Assembly: GCA_036362985.1 (NCBI GenBank)
Contig: JAYGXS010000005.1
Coordinates: forward strand, 52,012,992-52,076,991
DNA from: Ligula intestinalis
Lineage: Eukaryota > Platyhelminthes > Cestoda > Diphyllobothriidea > Diphyllobothriidae
Length of the DNA stretch: 64,000 nucleotides
Reading direction: 5' to 3'
A program made the position numbers and the translations under genes. The notes beneath the pieces were generated by a model, which saw only the letters and a list, made by a program, of their open reading frames with translations, was not told where the DNA came from and did no database searches. Below, piece after piece: positions 10,640 through 22,379 of this stretch (its first letter is position 1; every line of letters starts with the position of its first letter).

Positions 10640-11140
10640 AAGTCAGTATCAGTATCAGTATATTGAGGGCTATTTAGGAAAAATTCCTTTGAGTGCCCTA
10701 TTTGTACATATGTGCAGTGGTAGCAGAAAATTTGTTTCTCAGACTGTTGGCGAGGCCAGGTGTCCTGTGTCATACGATGAAAATAGGAGCAGACAGTGAA
10801 AAAAACTCCTCAGGGATTTTTAGGAGAAAAACTGCCGCTCTTGTGGGCGTAATGCGTGGTATTTAGGAGAAAGAAAGGGGTTCAAACGGGGGGGGCATTA
10901 CAAAGGTTGCTAGGATCATCACCGTTTGGAAGCCGCGTCCTGATTCTTCCTTGCTGATTGCAGAGTCCGCCAAAGGAACTGGAAAAACAGAGGCATCCGT
11001 CCAGCTCGTCGAAAGTCCACTTTGGGTCGAACAAATGGTCAATGTTCAGGCCGTCAGGTCTGGCTGATAAGATTGCTAGCGGGGTAATCACGGTACGCAG
11101 ATAGCCAAGTAGTCTAGACCGCGGAGACCTTCGCATGAGG
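10640..11140 (-). repeat. 3' region of a CR1-type LINE (copy a)
   Basis: This block (TATTGAGGG..., TTTGAGTGCCCTATTTGTACA, AGGAGAAAAACTG, AGGATCATCACCGT) lies directly downstream, on the minus strand, of the LINE at 11141-14512. It recurs at 27050-27420 and 54760-55150, the latter again next to a LINE tail. This makes it the likely 3' UTR of the family. Confidence 0.6.
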
Positions 11141-11937
11141 CTATGCGTGAAAGGGCGTTATAAATAGCAAACGTGAATGGATCTAAAAACTATTATTACG
11201 GAAAAATTGGAAGTGCTATTATTATTTTTGTAAATTGTTAGTTCCAATCCATCGTGCACTGCTATATCGATCCAGTTTTCGCTTAAAACCCTCTAGCGAT
11301 TCTGACATAACGACCTCCTGACGAAGCACATTCCACGCTCCGACCACCCTTTTTGAGAAGAAGTGTTTCCCAGTATCCAGCCTGGCCGCTGTAACCTTTA
11401 ATTTGAGAGGATGACCCCTCAGATTCGTGGTCATTGCTAATTCGAAAAAATCCCCTGATATAAGACAGCAGTCTTGAAGACGTAATACGCGGAATGCTAG
11501 TATCAGGTCCCCCTAAGCTGCCTGTAGCGCAATGGGAAGAGGTTGAGATTCTACAGCCGTGTTTAATAAGGCTGCGAGCCCTGCCCCATTACAAGTTTGG
11601 TTGCGCGCCGTTGTACCTTTTCCAGGATGTTGATATCTTTCGTGGCCCAGGGTCTCCAAGCTTAGATCGCGGATTCTAGGTGCAATCGTACGGAGGTTCT
11701 GAAGACTTTTGTGAAGCACTCTTCATTGAAGGTAGAAAAAGCTCGTCTGACGAGATATAGGATCGACATCGCGGACTTGGCTACCTTTGTGCATTGCAGG
11801 GAGGGTTTAAGCGAGGGCGTGATAAAGACTCCAAAGTCTTTCTGGGCATTCACTTCCTTCAATGGTATGTCATTCAGTCGGTAAGCCGTGCCGTTTGCAG
11901 ATCCGGATTTGCCGACTCGAATGGTGGTGCACTTGCT

Positions 11938-12807
11938 CTAATTGAACGGTAAGAGCCAGTCCACCGACCATTTTTGAAGTCTATTTAAATTTTCCTGGAA
12001 GTGCACTTCGTCAGCCGCAGTTTGAATTACGCTCCAAAGTGTTATATCATCGGCAACCATGGCGATACCGCAATCCAGTTCGCGGACACAGTCGTTGATG
12101 TAGATAAAAAACAAGATAGGGCCGAGAACGGAGCCTTGGGGAACACCACTCTCAACCTCAACCTTGGCTGACCGTTTGACGCTGATGTGGATTGTTTGCG
12201 AGCGACCGATTAGGAAGCTTTTTAGCCAAGTAAGGAGCCCACCCCTTACTCCTATGCGGCTGAGTTTACAAGGGAGACGGTGGTGCGGCATGCTATGGAA
12301 AGCCTTTTTGAAGTCAATATAGACAGCGTGCACTGAATTTCCACTATCGACTGCCTCAGTCCACCATTGTAAACAGTAGAGCAAGTTTGTTACGTAGGAC
12401 CTACCTCTACGAAAACCATGCTGAGCATCCAATATCAGGTGGTTTTTTTCCAGGAACTGCATAGGTTGTTACTTGATAATTTTTTTCCATAATTTTGCAA
12501 AAGATTGCAGTAAGGCTGACTGGTCGGTAGTTATTCGCTGAGACCCTGCTACCCCCCTTTGTATATTGGCGTAATCCTCGCGGATTTCCAATCTACTGGT
12601 AGGCATCCGGTCTCGAAGGAGGTTTGGAAGAGCATAGAGAGTAGTTTGGCCAACTCACTGGCGAGCTCCTTCAAAATCTTGACTGGTACGTTGTCAGGAC
12701 CTGGCGACTTAGATTCTTTTAACCATCAGAGTTCTTTAAGAATAACAGCCTCGGGGAATTGGACAGTCTCAACTATTATATCCGCTTCGGTGTCGTCGGT
12801 GGGGTGA
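11938..12807 (-). pseudogene. LINE reverse transcriptase domain, frameshifted
   Basis: 12720-12540 encodes the SPGPDNVPVKILKE and CLPVDWKSARITPIYK segments. 12462-11938 encodes QHGFRRGRS, DFKKAFHSMPHHRL, GVPQGSVLGPILFFIYIND and VADD. At least one frame change separates them. Confidence 0.85.
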
Positions 12808-13094
12808 TTGTATGCCGTTTCCTTTGTGAAGACTGACCGGAAAAATTTCGAAAGATGATCAGCCTTTGCTTCATCATCTATCAAGTCTCTTCCCTCAGCG
12901 GTCCTCAGCAGGGGTATCGGATCCTTGTTTTTGGTACTCTGCCTGAGGTAACTGTAAAACAGTTTGGGGTCCACTGTGGCCCGGTTCAGCAAGTCCGCTT
13001 CGAAAGCCCGTCTTCTTTTGAGAATAAGACCCTTGACCCGGTTTCTCTGAGTTTTGTAGGCACTGACAGATGCAGGAGTCCTGTCTGCTAGCAT

Positions 13095-14026
13095 TTATTC
13101 CCACAGCTTCCGCGTTTTGTTCACTTCTATTTTTAAGGCCTGCGTAAGCCATCGCGGTCTAGTGTTCACCTTTTCTCGCGAAATTGGACAGTTGTTGTCG
13201 ATGAGTCTGTGCAGTGTGTTCCGGAACGCTTCCCAGTCCGCAGTTATGTTTCCAGAAAAAATAGGTTCCCACTCGGCGTTCGTGAGTTCGTTCTTCATTC
13301 GATCGAAATCACCTCGCCAAATATTTCTTCTGGCTGTTGAGGGTCTCTCCGGTATTGAGAATAACGAGTACTCCCATAGCAGTACAACATGGTCGTTTTT
13401 ACCTAGTAGTGGGAGACGTAACACTTCGTCGATGCTGTCCTGCGATTTCATGAGAAGGAGGTCCAGACCATTGGACTGTTGGCCATCGCGCATCCTTGTC
13501 GGAAAAGTGACACGTTGCGTGAGAAATAACTTTAGAGTCATGCTCAGAAGGCAGCGTTCGAAGGTTAGATCGGAGCTATGTGCGCAGGCCACACGCCAGT
13601 CGATGTGAGGCGCGTTAAATTCCCCCACAATCAGGATGTCCGATCGTGCAGTAATTTTTTCCAGCTCCTCTAGCAAGGAGGCATCCACTACGGGCTCTCT
13701 TCTCGGTGGTCGGTAGAGCGTCAGTACATCGAGGTTGGATGCACCTGGTACTTCAATGGACAGCCAGATGGCCTCAGAAGTACACGCAGTTTATCCGTTT
13801 TGTCTAAAACTGTGAGTCCATTTTTCACGTATGGTGCTACGCCACCGCCTTGACGACCTTCTCTGTCTTTTCTGAACAGTTGATAGCCAGGCATGGACAC
13901 CTCGCCGTCGGCTACCTGTTCAGACAGCCAAGTTTCCGTTATTGAAACTATAGCTGGTGACAATTCAAAGGCATGAATCTTCAGCTCGTCTAGCTTTGAA
14001 AGCATACTCTGTGCATTTGTGTACAT
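13095..14026 (-). pseudogene. LINE endonuclease domain, frameshifted
   Basis: 14026-13721 holds the N-terminal AP-endonuclease motifs (MYTNAQSMLSKLDEL, SITETWLS). The rest (13688-13095, ILIVGEFNAPHIDWR, SNGLDLLL, NDHVVLLW) is in another frame. The ORF resumes in the same frame past a stop at 13095 (LADRTPASV...). The domain nicks target DNA for target-primed reverse transcription. Not functional here. Confidence 0.85.
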
Positions 14027-14519
14027 GAAAGTTTACTTTCTGTTTGCTCGAGAATTAGTTACAGTTAGGCTCTCCTCGCCCTTTACCGGGTCGACTGTGC
14101 TGTCATCCGGGGAGGATCTTTCCTGGGGGAGAACAGTGGACGCAAGATCACTTGGTTGTTGTAAATAACCAAATGTTTTTCCCCTTCGTTCTGCCTCTGT
14201 ATGTTTTTCGATTGGGCTCAATCCTCCCCCTACTGAGCCGACTGTGTGGTTATCCGGAACGGACCTATCCAAGGTGAGAACAATGGACGTTGCATCACTT
14301 GGTTGTTGTAAATAACCAAGTTTTGTTCGCCCTTTCTGACCCGCTCCCTCTTTTCGGAAACAAGTTGACGACGTTTGTTCCGTTCTGCATCTGAGAACTC
14401 CTGTTAAAAAAACTCCCGGGTCAGAGTCTTTTATTTTAAAACGCCTATATAGAATGAGCTTGGCGTCTTGGCTTCTTGTCATGACCACTTTCAGAGGTCT
14501 GGGACGTGCCATGGCTTTA

Positions 14520-16329
14520 TATAGAATGGTGTAATTTGCCCTTTTCAGGTAATTTGCTGACTTATTTCCGTATCTTTCCTATCTTGTGTGTTTAGGGGAC
14601 GTCTTCTGTCTAATAGGTGACCAATTCGCACCATAATTGACCAACATTGCTACATCCTATAACTGTGTCAGAAGCTGACCAATAAGTAATACACAGAGAA
14701 TATGGGTTTTCGAGCTGTGATATTGATATTTTAGTGATAGTGACAATGGAAGAGAAAAGTTGTTCAATATGATCTCAAGTTTTACTGTCGTAATGTCGCA
14801 ACTTTAACTGCCTATATTTTTCAGTCAACCATTAATTGTAAAAGATAGTCAAATATTGGCCTAAAAGGATAGGTTCTGCTGATATTTTTAACAATTTCTA
14901 CATTAATCTGCGCATACTGTCAAAATATTTTTTTGCATTTTTATGAAAATAATATTGTATGGACCGTGCCTTCCTGGCGATAACAGATATCAATTCCAAA
15001 TTCCAAACTGTGTGCCATTTGCTTTTGACTTACTACAGTTCTATTTTGCGATAGAAACAGACCAATAATAAGTGCCCTGATGCTAATACGGCTGCTTCTA
15101 CGGTTGCTACTACTTACTTAATAACTGGCAACTGCAGCTGATTGTTAATATAACTGGCACGATAAATGGCACCAATATTTGTACTATCCGGGTGTGGCAT
15201 GTTTCCGAATTTGGTTGAAGCTGGAGGGAGCTCAGTAGCAGAAGTGACGGTAAGGCAGTATTGCAAGAATTGATGAGGTCAATTCTAGTGCTAGGCCACT
15301 TTTTAATACTAGTGCTGCGACTCGTACCGTCACCGCATTGTTAATGCTACTAAATCTACGTAATAAGATTTAAATGGGTGAAAGGAGAGAGGGAATTTTT
15401 TCGATGCTGCGGGAAGTCGACTATCACTTGAACCGTAAATCACGCTCAAGTCACTGCACCAGCCTGCTTAGAGCATGAGTTGGACCAAATCAAAACTGAT
15501 GGCCGAACTGTCGCGTGCAAAACTGGGACATATTGGTGGCTCACAAACCAATATCGGCGCTCGACCGACACAAAGCTTTATCAAGCGACTTGCAACAGCT
15601 ACACCGCTCGTAAGTTCGTAGCTCCATCAGTTATACATGGAAGATACACGTTCTTTCAACCCTTCAGCCTACTAAACTCCTCATATAGGTTACGAATGTT
15701 TACTAGGTTAAAATTTCCGCATGCATGTACAGGCCGCATAACAGCTTGCCACTTACTGGCTTTACCAAGTATGATTAGTGTACCTGGCACTTTTAGCATA
15801 TTCACAGCGCTTCTAACAGAAGTACCCTGAAAAATGGCACATATCCTTTTGTTCCGACCTTAATGTATGATCGATCCTCAGCTCCTTTTAAATATACCCC
15901 TCTTTAACCTTTAGCCTTCTAATATCCCCCTGTAGGTTAAGACTGCACACTAGGTAAAATTTCCTACATATGCGTACAAATTTTAGCAAGTATGATTGCT
16001 AGAACTTGCAGTTCTAACAGTAGTATCCTAGGCCTAGCAGTGTAAATTCAGGAGGAAACCAGGACAAGCACTGATGTGATACAAGCTCCAAAAATCTGCG
16101 CTACTGGGAATAGCAAAAAGCCAGGTCCACAATCCTATGCGAGATCAAAAAACAAACACGGTCTCAGACCTGACATCAATCTGTCCTTTTTTTCTAAACA
16201 TTATCAGTAGTATAAGCAGTAGTTGCAATAGTTTAAATAGAAAACCCGGGCAACCCGACTATTTCTGGGCACCTACTATGGCTAAATGAGGGTAGATAGT
16301 GATATTTTACGAGCACAAAAGGCTACTGT
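14520..16329. other. AT-rich intergenic DNA with repeat scraps
   Basis: No gene is seen. 15060-15300 carries the same kind of TACTAC-rich repeat as 10.1-10.6 kb. Confidence 0.4.
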
Positions 16330-17100
16330 AGTACCATGTGACATGGCAGAACCTGCGATATTAAGTAATAAAGTCTTGTTAACAATAAGATAACACAGCC
16401 TGATGGATAGAGTTTAAAGGGCGGAAACCGAAGAAAGCCTCTATGTGCTAGTTACACCACTATTGTTAATATTACAAGCATTACTAAAATTGCACTCTTT
16501 TTTGCACAAACTTAGATTGTTCTACTATATCTACCTGATACTCTATTGTCATAGTACTACAGACTGATAAAGCAGTAGGATCAACTGCTCCGCATAAGCG
16601 TATTATAGAGCTTGTGCATTACTAAAAAACGCTATATTTTTATCCAAATGCTAAGCAGTATTACCTCACACAGATTGGGAGTGCATACTGGGTGCCACTT
16701 CTTAAAAAGCAAGCAGGCAGTACTTATAGTGTACTATCTACTGGACTTAGTTAGCATAATAGCTAGGAATTATCAGTTTTTAGCGTAGGCACATACCTAT
16801 ACTAGTAGTATGTTAGTCCGTTACGCTCGATGCATAGAGGTGAGAGTGCGGAAACCAAGGCAAAAACAGCTGTGCTCAAAAACTAAGTACCTACATACCT
16901 GAAATACTTAAACCCAGCATCACAATCCTTGTTGAGACCAAGAGAGATTAGGCCTAGCGTTGGCTTAATCAGGGTCACATCTGACAAATGATGGCTCCAG
17001 TGCTAGCACCAGCATTACCACACCTCTTGTTGAGATTGAGGGGATATGAGCCCAGTGCTGAATTTAGTCAGCGTCACTTAGGACTTACAAAACAGTCAGT
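16330..17100. repeat. Dispersed repeat, inverted partner at 30470-31230
   Basis: Words such as ATGCATAGAG...GCGGAAA, CAGCGTTGGCTTAATCAGGGTCAC and GAGATTGAGGGGATATGAG reappear as reverse complements at 30470-31230 in the same order. The copies are diverged by substitutions and by one clear 100-bp insertion in the 30-kb copy. Confidence 0.6.
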
Positions 17101-17136
17101 GCCAATACAAGCGAACATACGTATCCCAGGTAGCGA

Positions 17137-18100
17137 TTGAGAAGAAGAAGACTCGATCGCTTGGACAATATGTTTATTCGCCTGACGTTTCGATACCCGT
17201 CGCGGATTCGTCATCAGAGACATGAGTAGCAGAAAGGTTAAGCATGCACAGACATTTGCAGCATTTATAGGACACAGTCATTACTGCAAGCATACAGCGA
17301 CAATTAACGTTATTTGCCTTCTTGTGCGTGGACTGCTTGTTGGACGGCACGCGGGCTCTGACCTGTTGAACTTTCGTTACGGAAGGTGAGCTCGGGCATG
17401 ATGATTGCTCGGACGTCTGGCTCCCCGGTGTTGGCGTACGATGAGGCGGTGGCCTGTCCGTTCCTCAAGTGACGGCTTGCTTTGGCCAAATTGAATCTCA
17501 GGATTGAATACGGATTTGGCAAATCGTTGCAATTGTTGATGGATTGGGGTCTCGTGAACCATGACTCAAGTAGATCTCGGCTCACCCGATTGTCACCTCT
17601 TGCGAGAATTTTGGCCTCATCAAATGTGAAGGTGGGGCCGGGTCTCGTCGAATGAGACACAACTGTAGAATTAGCATCATTTCGCCGCACTGCAGCCGCG
17701 TGTTCGGCACTTCGCGTCCTGAGAAGTCTGGCAGTTTCTCCGACATAGTTGCTTTGACCAAAACTGTACCAGTTCCTGTAGACGACCCAAGATGTTTCTT
17801 GCCGTGGAAGTGGGTCTTTCGGCTTCATTATCTGACACCTTATGGTTGCCTCCGGCCTGTGTGTCAGCTTTTTGATGGGATTGGTTACACAGGGAACATA
17901 AAACTGACGATCTTCCAGTAAGTTTTTCGCCTTCTGAAGGTATTCGGTTCTTTCTTATACGACCGTACAACGTAGAGGGACGATACCTGGTGTCGGATAA
18001 GGTTCTTCGTCTCCTCCGTTTCTTCTGTCTGATTTATGACTGATTCCACAGCTGCAATCATATTAGCAGGTTTAGCATCAGCCGTGTTGAATGAGGCTTC
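17137..18100 (-). mobile_element. Penelope-like element with internal RT deletion (left half of a head-to-head pair)
   Basis: On the minus strand it starts near 18050 with an N-terminal segment (ETKNLIRHQVSSL), continues with a DKTDY-like region, then jumps from NQSHQK/NPIKKLT-type sequence directly to HRPEATIR-type sequence. All RT motifs and the first part of the C-terminal region are therefore missing. The GIY-YIG start (QSNYVGETARLLRTRSAEH) and the C-terminal 172-residue frame (17828-17310) are open. The tail carries a hammerhead motif, and the end is GAAGAAGAAG. Each module matches the plus-strand copy at 18.1-20.06 kb. Confidence 0.85.
17179..17222 (-). ncRNA. Hammerhead ribozyme motif in PLE tail (minus copy)
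   Basis: Reading the minus strand: stem I half TGTCT, core CTGATGA, stem II hairpin with a CGA loop and one bulged base, core GAAA, then C-GTC (stem III reduced to ACGU, cleavage expected after the C), then AGGCG pairing back to TGTCT. PLEs are known to carry hammerheads of this minimal, dimer-type form. The fold is by eye; activity is not tested. Confidence 0.65.
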
Positions 18101-20062
18101 GGGCTGTAGAACTTGCTGTAGAACCAGCCGACAAGGGACGTTCTACGGTCGTATTAGACAAAACCGACTACCCGCAGAAAGCGAAAAACTTACTGGAGGA
18201 TCGTCAGTTTTATGTTCCCTGTGAAACCAATCCCATCAAAAAGCTGACACGTGAAATCAATTCGACCCTGTTGGCTCTAGAGAACTCGGGTGCAATAACG
18301 CCGTCCAACCGACACATGGCGAGGGCACAAGAAACGGCCTTGGCTTGTTTCTATGGCCTCCCTAAAGTGCACAACGAAGGCGCTCCTCTCCAATCCATCG
18401 TATCACTAAAAGGCACTCCAACGCACGGGCTAGCAAAGTGGCTGTTTCGGTGTCTCAAATTTCTGACCACTGATTCGGAAACCACGGTCCGCTCGTCAAT
18501 ACAGTTCTTGGAGAAACTTAAAGTGGTAAGACTCTTCCCAAATGACATAATGGTTTCCTTCGATGTCACGTCTCTTTTTACTTCTATCCCTCAGGATCTG
18601 GAAATCGAGACGGTCGAACTGCTCCTGCGAAACAAATACGATGAGACGGAGGATCGCCTGGGACGCGTAGAAATCCTACAGCTCCTGAAGTTCTGTCTCA
18701 GGACGTACTTCACGTTTGACGGAACGATCTACGAGTAGGTGAAGGGGACATCGATGGTTTCACCTATTTCGGGACATATAGCTGAGGCGGTCCTGCAGCG
18801 GCTGGAGTCGCTGGTTTTTCAGCACCACAGACCGAAATTCTGGGCTCGGTATGTGGATGACACCTTCGTCGTCATCGAACGGGATCAGGTGCTCACGTTC
18901 AAGGAACGTCTCAACAGCGTCTTCCCGGACATCCAATTTACGATGGAGGAAGAAGAGAACAACCAGCTGGCCTTTCTTTATGTCCTCGTCTGTCGAAACG
19001 ATTGTGGTGGTCTAAAGACTAAAGTATTCAGGAAAGCGACAAACACGATGCAAGTACTGAATTACAACAGCAACCACGCAATCAGCCACAAACGCAGCTG
19101 CGTAAAAACACTCTATCGGCGTGTTGAGACGCACTGCAGCGCAAAAGAAGACAAATTTGCCGAGGTAGAATACCTCCGACGGGTGTTCAGAGAAAATGGC
19201 TACCCGCACAACTTTGTCAACCGGTGCTTGCGCAAACGAACTGGCCAACAAAAGCGCACCGACCCCAAGATTTGGCGCTCGATCCCGTATGTCAAAAACG
19301 TATCGGAAGCAGTCGGCCGCCTTCTCGCACCACTTGGAGTTGGAGTCACACACAGGCCGGAGGCAACCATAAGGCGTCAGATAATGAAGCCGAAAGACCC
19401 ACTGCCACGGCAAGAAACATCTGGGGTCGTCTACAGGATCTGGTGCAGTTGCGGTCAAAGCAACTATGTCGGAGAAACTGGCAGACTTCTCAAGACGCGA
19501 CTTGCCGAACACGCGGCTGCAGTGCGGCGAAATGATGACAATTCTTAAGTTGCGGCTCATTCGACGAGACCCGGCCCCACCTTCACATTTGATGAAGTCG
19601 AAATTCTCGCAAGAGGTGACAATCGGGTGAGCCAAGATCTACTTGAGTCATGGTTCACGAGCCCACAATCCATCAACGAGTGCAACGATTTGCCAAATCC
19701 ATATTCATTCCTGAGATTCAATTTGGCCAAAGCAAGCCATCACTTTAGGAACGGGCAGGCCACCACCTCATCGTACGCCAACACTAGGGAGCCAGACGGC
19801 CGAGCAATAATTATGCCCGAGCTCACCGCCCGTGAAGAAAGTTCAACAGATCAGAGCCCGCGTGCCGTCCCACAAGCAGTTCACGCACGAGAAGGCAATT
19901 AACGTTAATTGTCGCTGTATGCTTGCAGTAATGACTGTGTCCAATGAATACTGCAAACTTCTGTGCATGCTTAACCTTTCTGCTACTCATGTCTCTGATG
20001 AAGAATCCGCGACGGATATCGAAACGTCAGGCGAATAAACATATTGCCCAAGTGATCGATTC
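18100..20062 (+). mobile_element. Penelope-like element (right half of a head-to-head pair)
   Basis: One continuous frame from about 18091 to 19902, broken only by TAG (18736) and TAA (19546). In order: VVLDKTDY; FYGLPKVHNEGAP; motif A SFDVTSLFTSIP with the catalytic Asp; motif B region PISGHIAEAVL; motif C ARYVDDTFVVIE; motif D-like LAFLYVLVCR (usual LDVL, Asp replaced by Tyr); HAISHKRSCVKTLYRR; and a GIY-YIG endonuclease starting GVVYRIWCSCGQ with NYVGETGRLLKTRLAEH. PLE RTs are telomerase-related and act with the C-terminal nuclease. The tail has a hammerhead motif and ends in a (CTT)n tract. The N terminus is missing or merged with the inverted neighbour at about 18.1 kb. Confidence 0.9.
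19990..20033 (+). ncRNA. Hammerhead ribozyme motif in PLE tail (plus copy)
   Basis: TGTCT (19990-19994), CTGATGA (19995-20001), stem II 20002-20020 (GA-ATCCG/CGGAT-A-TC, one bulged A, CGA loop), GAAA (20021-20024), CGTC (20025-20028), AGGCG (20029-20033). Stem I pairs TGTCT with AGGCG including two G-U pairs. One extra base sits between the CTGATGA box and stem II. Stem III has only two self-complementary pairs (ACGU), so cleavage would be expected mainly in a dimer or tandem transcript. Confidence 0.7.
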
Positions 20063-20117
20063 TTCTCCTTCTTCTTCTTCTTCTTCTTCTTCTTCTTCTT
20101 CTTCTTCGTCTTCTTCT
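20063..20117 (+). repeat. (CTT)n microsatellite at the PLE 3' end
   Basis: About 50 nt of TTC repeats with few interruptions, directly after the PLE tail. The inverted copy ends in a short GAAGAAGAAG at about 17142. Confidence 0.9.
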
Positions 20118-22379
20118 CAAACAGTCAGTATTAGTACCTGCAAAAAGTATCACTTAGCTACGCCCTAGTTAGTAATATTAGAAATAACAGTAGTGGTTGT
20201 AGCAGTAGCAGCCCTGGCTTAATATAATCTGGTTCGAAACCTAGTGTAGGTGAGTGTAGGTAGACAGTAGAGTATTTTCAGTGCAAAGTCTACTGCCAAT
20301 AACGACTCAATTTCGGCAGTGTTTAAGGCTGCATCTGGAGGAAGTGGCTTATGCCTGATTCCTGCTGCATCATCTCGACTTTGTCTTGTCACCGGGTTTA
20401 GAGTGGGGCAGATGGCCACATGCATACTTTCACTATATCCGACCACTGTCATCATCTCTGCACTCGGGCAAATGGTGGGCGTCACCGATTACGGTGATCT
20501 AAGTTACATATAGTGGCATAACTAGTAGCTGCAGAGTTTTTTACTATTAAATCAGATAACTGGAGAGTGCAAATACCGTTTAGGTAGGAATAATAAGGAC
20601 AGGATGGGCATGTTATTTCAATAAATAGATAAATAAATTATATATTTTAGGCCCGAAGGGCCTCATCATTGCAAACTTAGTGCTGTGGAAAAATAAATAC
20701 AAAGTAAATAAATGCTGCTATCCGTGAACATCCACATAGTCAGCGGAGAGTTCAGTAGTGTAGGCAGATAAAATTCATACCCACCAACATATCGTCGTTT
20801 TAAAATAGTAGTCGACACTCTCTGATACGCATAGTGAGCTAAGGAGGAAGCAGTGAAAAAAAATCCTTCCATTAAATCGGGGGCAGAGTTCAGCGGACCC
20901 ACGCTTAAAAAGGAAAAAAACGTAGGAGGAAAAAACTGCTTCTACAGAATTAAGGAGGTTATTTGATAGGATTGATTGTAGTGCACTGAGACAGGACTGT
21001 TTATGAGAACGTATGAGGGTTGGAAACGCTTCTTGTCGTTGGAGAAATCATACAGCAGCAGAGGCTGCCATTCAGCACTGTAACACCGTCCGACTGGCAT
21101 CATGATCATTCATCAGGGAGGTGAGACCGGAGGAGACCAGCGCTGACAACAGAATCGACATGATGAGGGAACGGCAGATGTCACCTTATCATCACCGAAA
21201 CACCAAAGATGCGACCTTGTGGACTGCGGAGTCCAGCAACGAGCTTGCGAAAATTGCAGAACTGCCATGAGCACGATTAGAGACCATGAAGGCCATTGTC
21301 ATGTTTGTAAAACGGGGGACGGAGAACGGCAATGATGACTGGACAGAGATGGGGACGAAACATCGTTGCAAATATCGCTCGATAGAAGAAGAAAAATACA
21401 CATATGGAAAACAATGTAGCATAAATATAACCACCTCAAATACCAGGAGGACCTTTTTCAAAGTCCAAATGTTGTGTGTTCGGGATTTCTGAGATTGCTT
21501 ATTCAAGAGGATCCAGCAACCGAACTTCTAAAGCTTCGATTTAACACTGCAATCGCGCGTGCATATGCAGCAGCCTAGCTAAGATTATGGATCTCAAGCA
21601 CTCCACCTCTTTTCCTTGAAGGCAAATATAGACTGCGATTTCAGACTCCTTCAAAATACATGCATTCGTGGGGTATGTTACGTTTTTTGAGCGACTAGGC
21701 GGCAATCCAAGCGCATGTGAGAGCACTACCCTGCATAGCTAAACAGATGGAAAATAAAGTCGATATCAAGCGCAATTCTGTCTCACTTCGTAGACCGCGG
21801 TCATCGGGCAGACGTCAACCAAAACTTTAGAGTCGTCCATAAAGTGCCGGCTAAACATTATTAGTTCCTGCATCAGTGGATATTTGCGACGGAAGAGGCA
21901 GTCGCAATACGCCCCAGAAACCCAATATTATGTGCACAGAAAGCGTTTTTAGCGGCCTTAAGGCTCCCGCGGCCGATCGCCATTTCGAAATCCGCACCCA
22001 CGCCTCTTACCACGCCGCAAAACTGTGACGAGCCTGCTGCATCAGGCACCGAAAGCCACCGACGCAGTCACAATACGTTGACATCTTGCCCCCTCAAACC
22101 TCCCAACAAAATGCGAGACGAGGACCATGGGACGGCATGAGCTAACTGTCGGACTCCTTCCCTTCCCCACCCCCCACACAAGCTTTTTCTGGTCCCTCAT
22201 GAAGACTATAATAGTATCCCTTTTGATCTATTTACACGTCTTTCCCCTCTTCTCCGTGTCACTACTGATTGGTTTGCCAAAAACTTTCTTTAACTTTTCG
22301 AAAATGTTCTTTTGCCTAACTTGACCTACTGAAAGATAATTTGGTGTATCGATTTTTTTTATTTTTATTCTGATGATTG
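20118..22379. other. Intergenic DNA with repeat fragments
   Basis: 20340-20440 shares about 55 bp (CATCTCGACTTTGTCTTG...GGGTTTAGAGTGGGG) with 35000-35060. 20640-20960 has an AGGCCC-GAA-GGGCCT hairpin and a distant resemblance (AGCAGTGAAAAAAA...GGAGGAAAAAACTG) to the LINE 3' region. No gene is recognised. Confidence 0.35.

Larger units (their letters stand above)
11141..14512 (-). mobile_element. CR1-type LINE, nearly full length, broken
   Basis: Read on the minus strand: a linker region (14033-14512) with a 147-nt in-frame duplication (GYLQQPSD twice); an AP-type endonuclease (YTNAQSM, SITETWL, later VGEFNAPHIDW); a linker; then an RT with LILDAQHGFRRGRS, AVYIDFKKAFHS, SGVPQGSVLGP and the catalytic MVADDITLW (usual Y/F-A-D-D, here V-A-D-D); and a C-terminal stretch ending NLRGHPLKLK. 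In-frame stops at 14033 and 13095, and frameshifts near 13700, 12720-12460 and below 11940, show it is dead. Its 3' UTR-like block follows at 10640-11140. Confidence 0.9.

Noticed and set aside
13117..13608. 163-codon plus-strand ORF
   Set aside because: Shadow of the LINE endonuclease frame on the minus strand.
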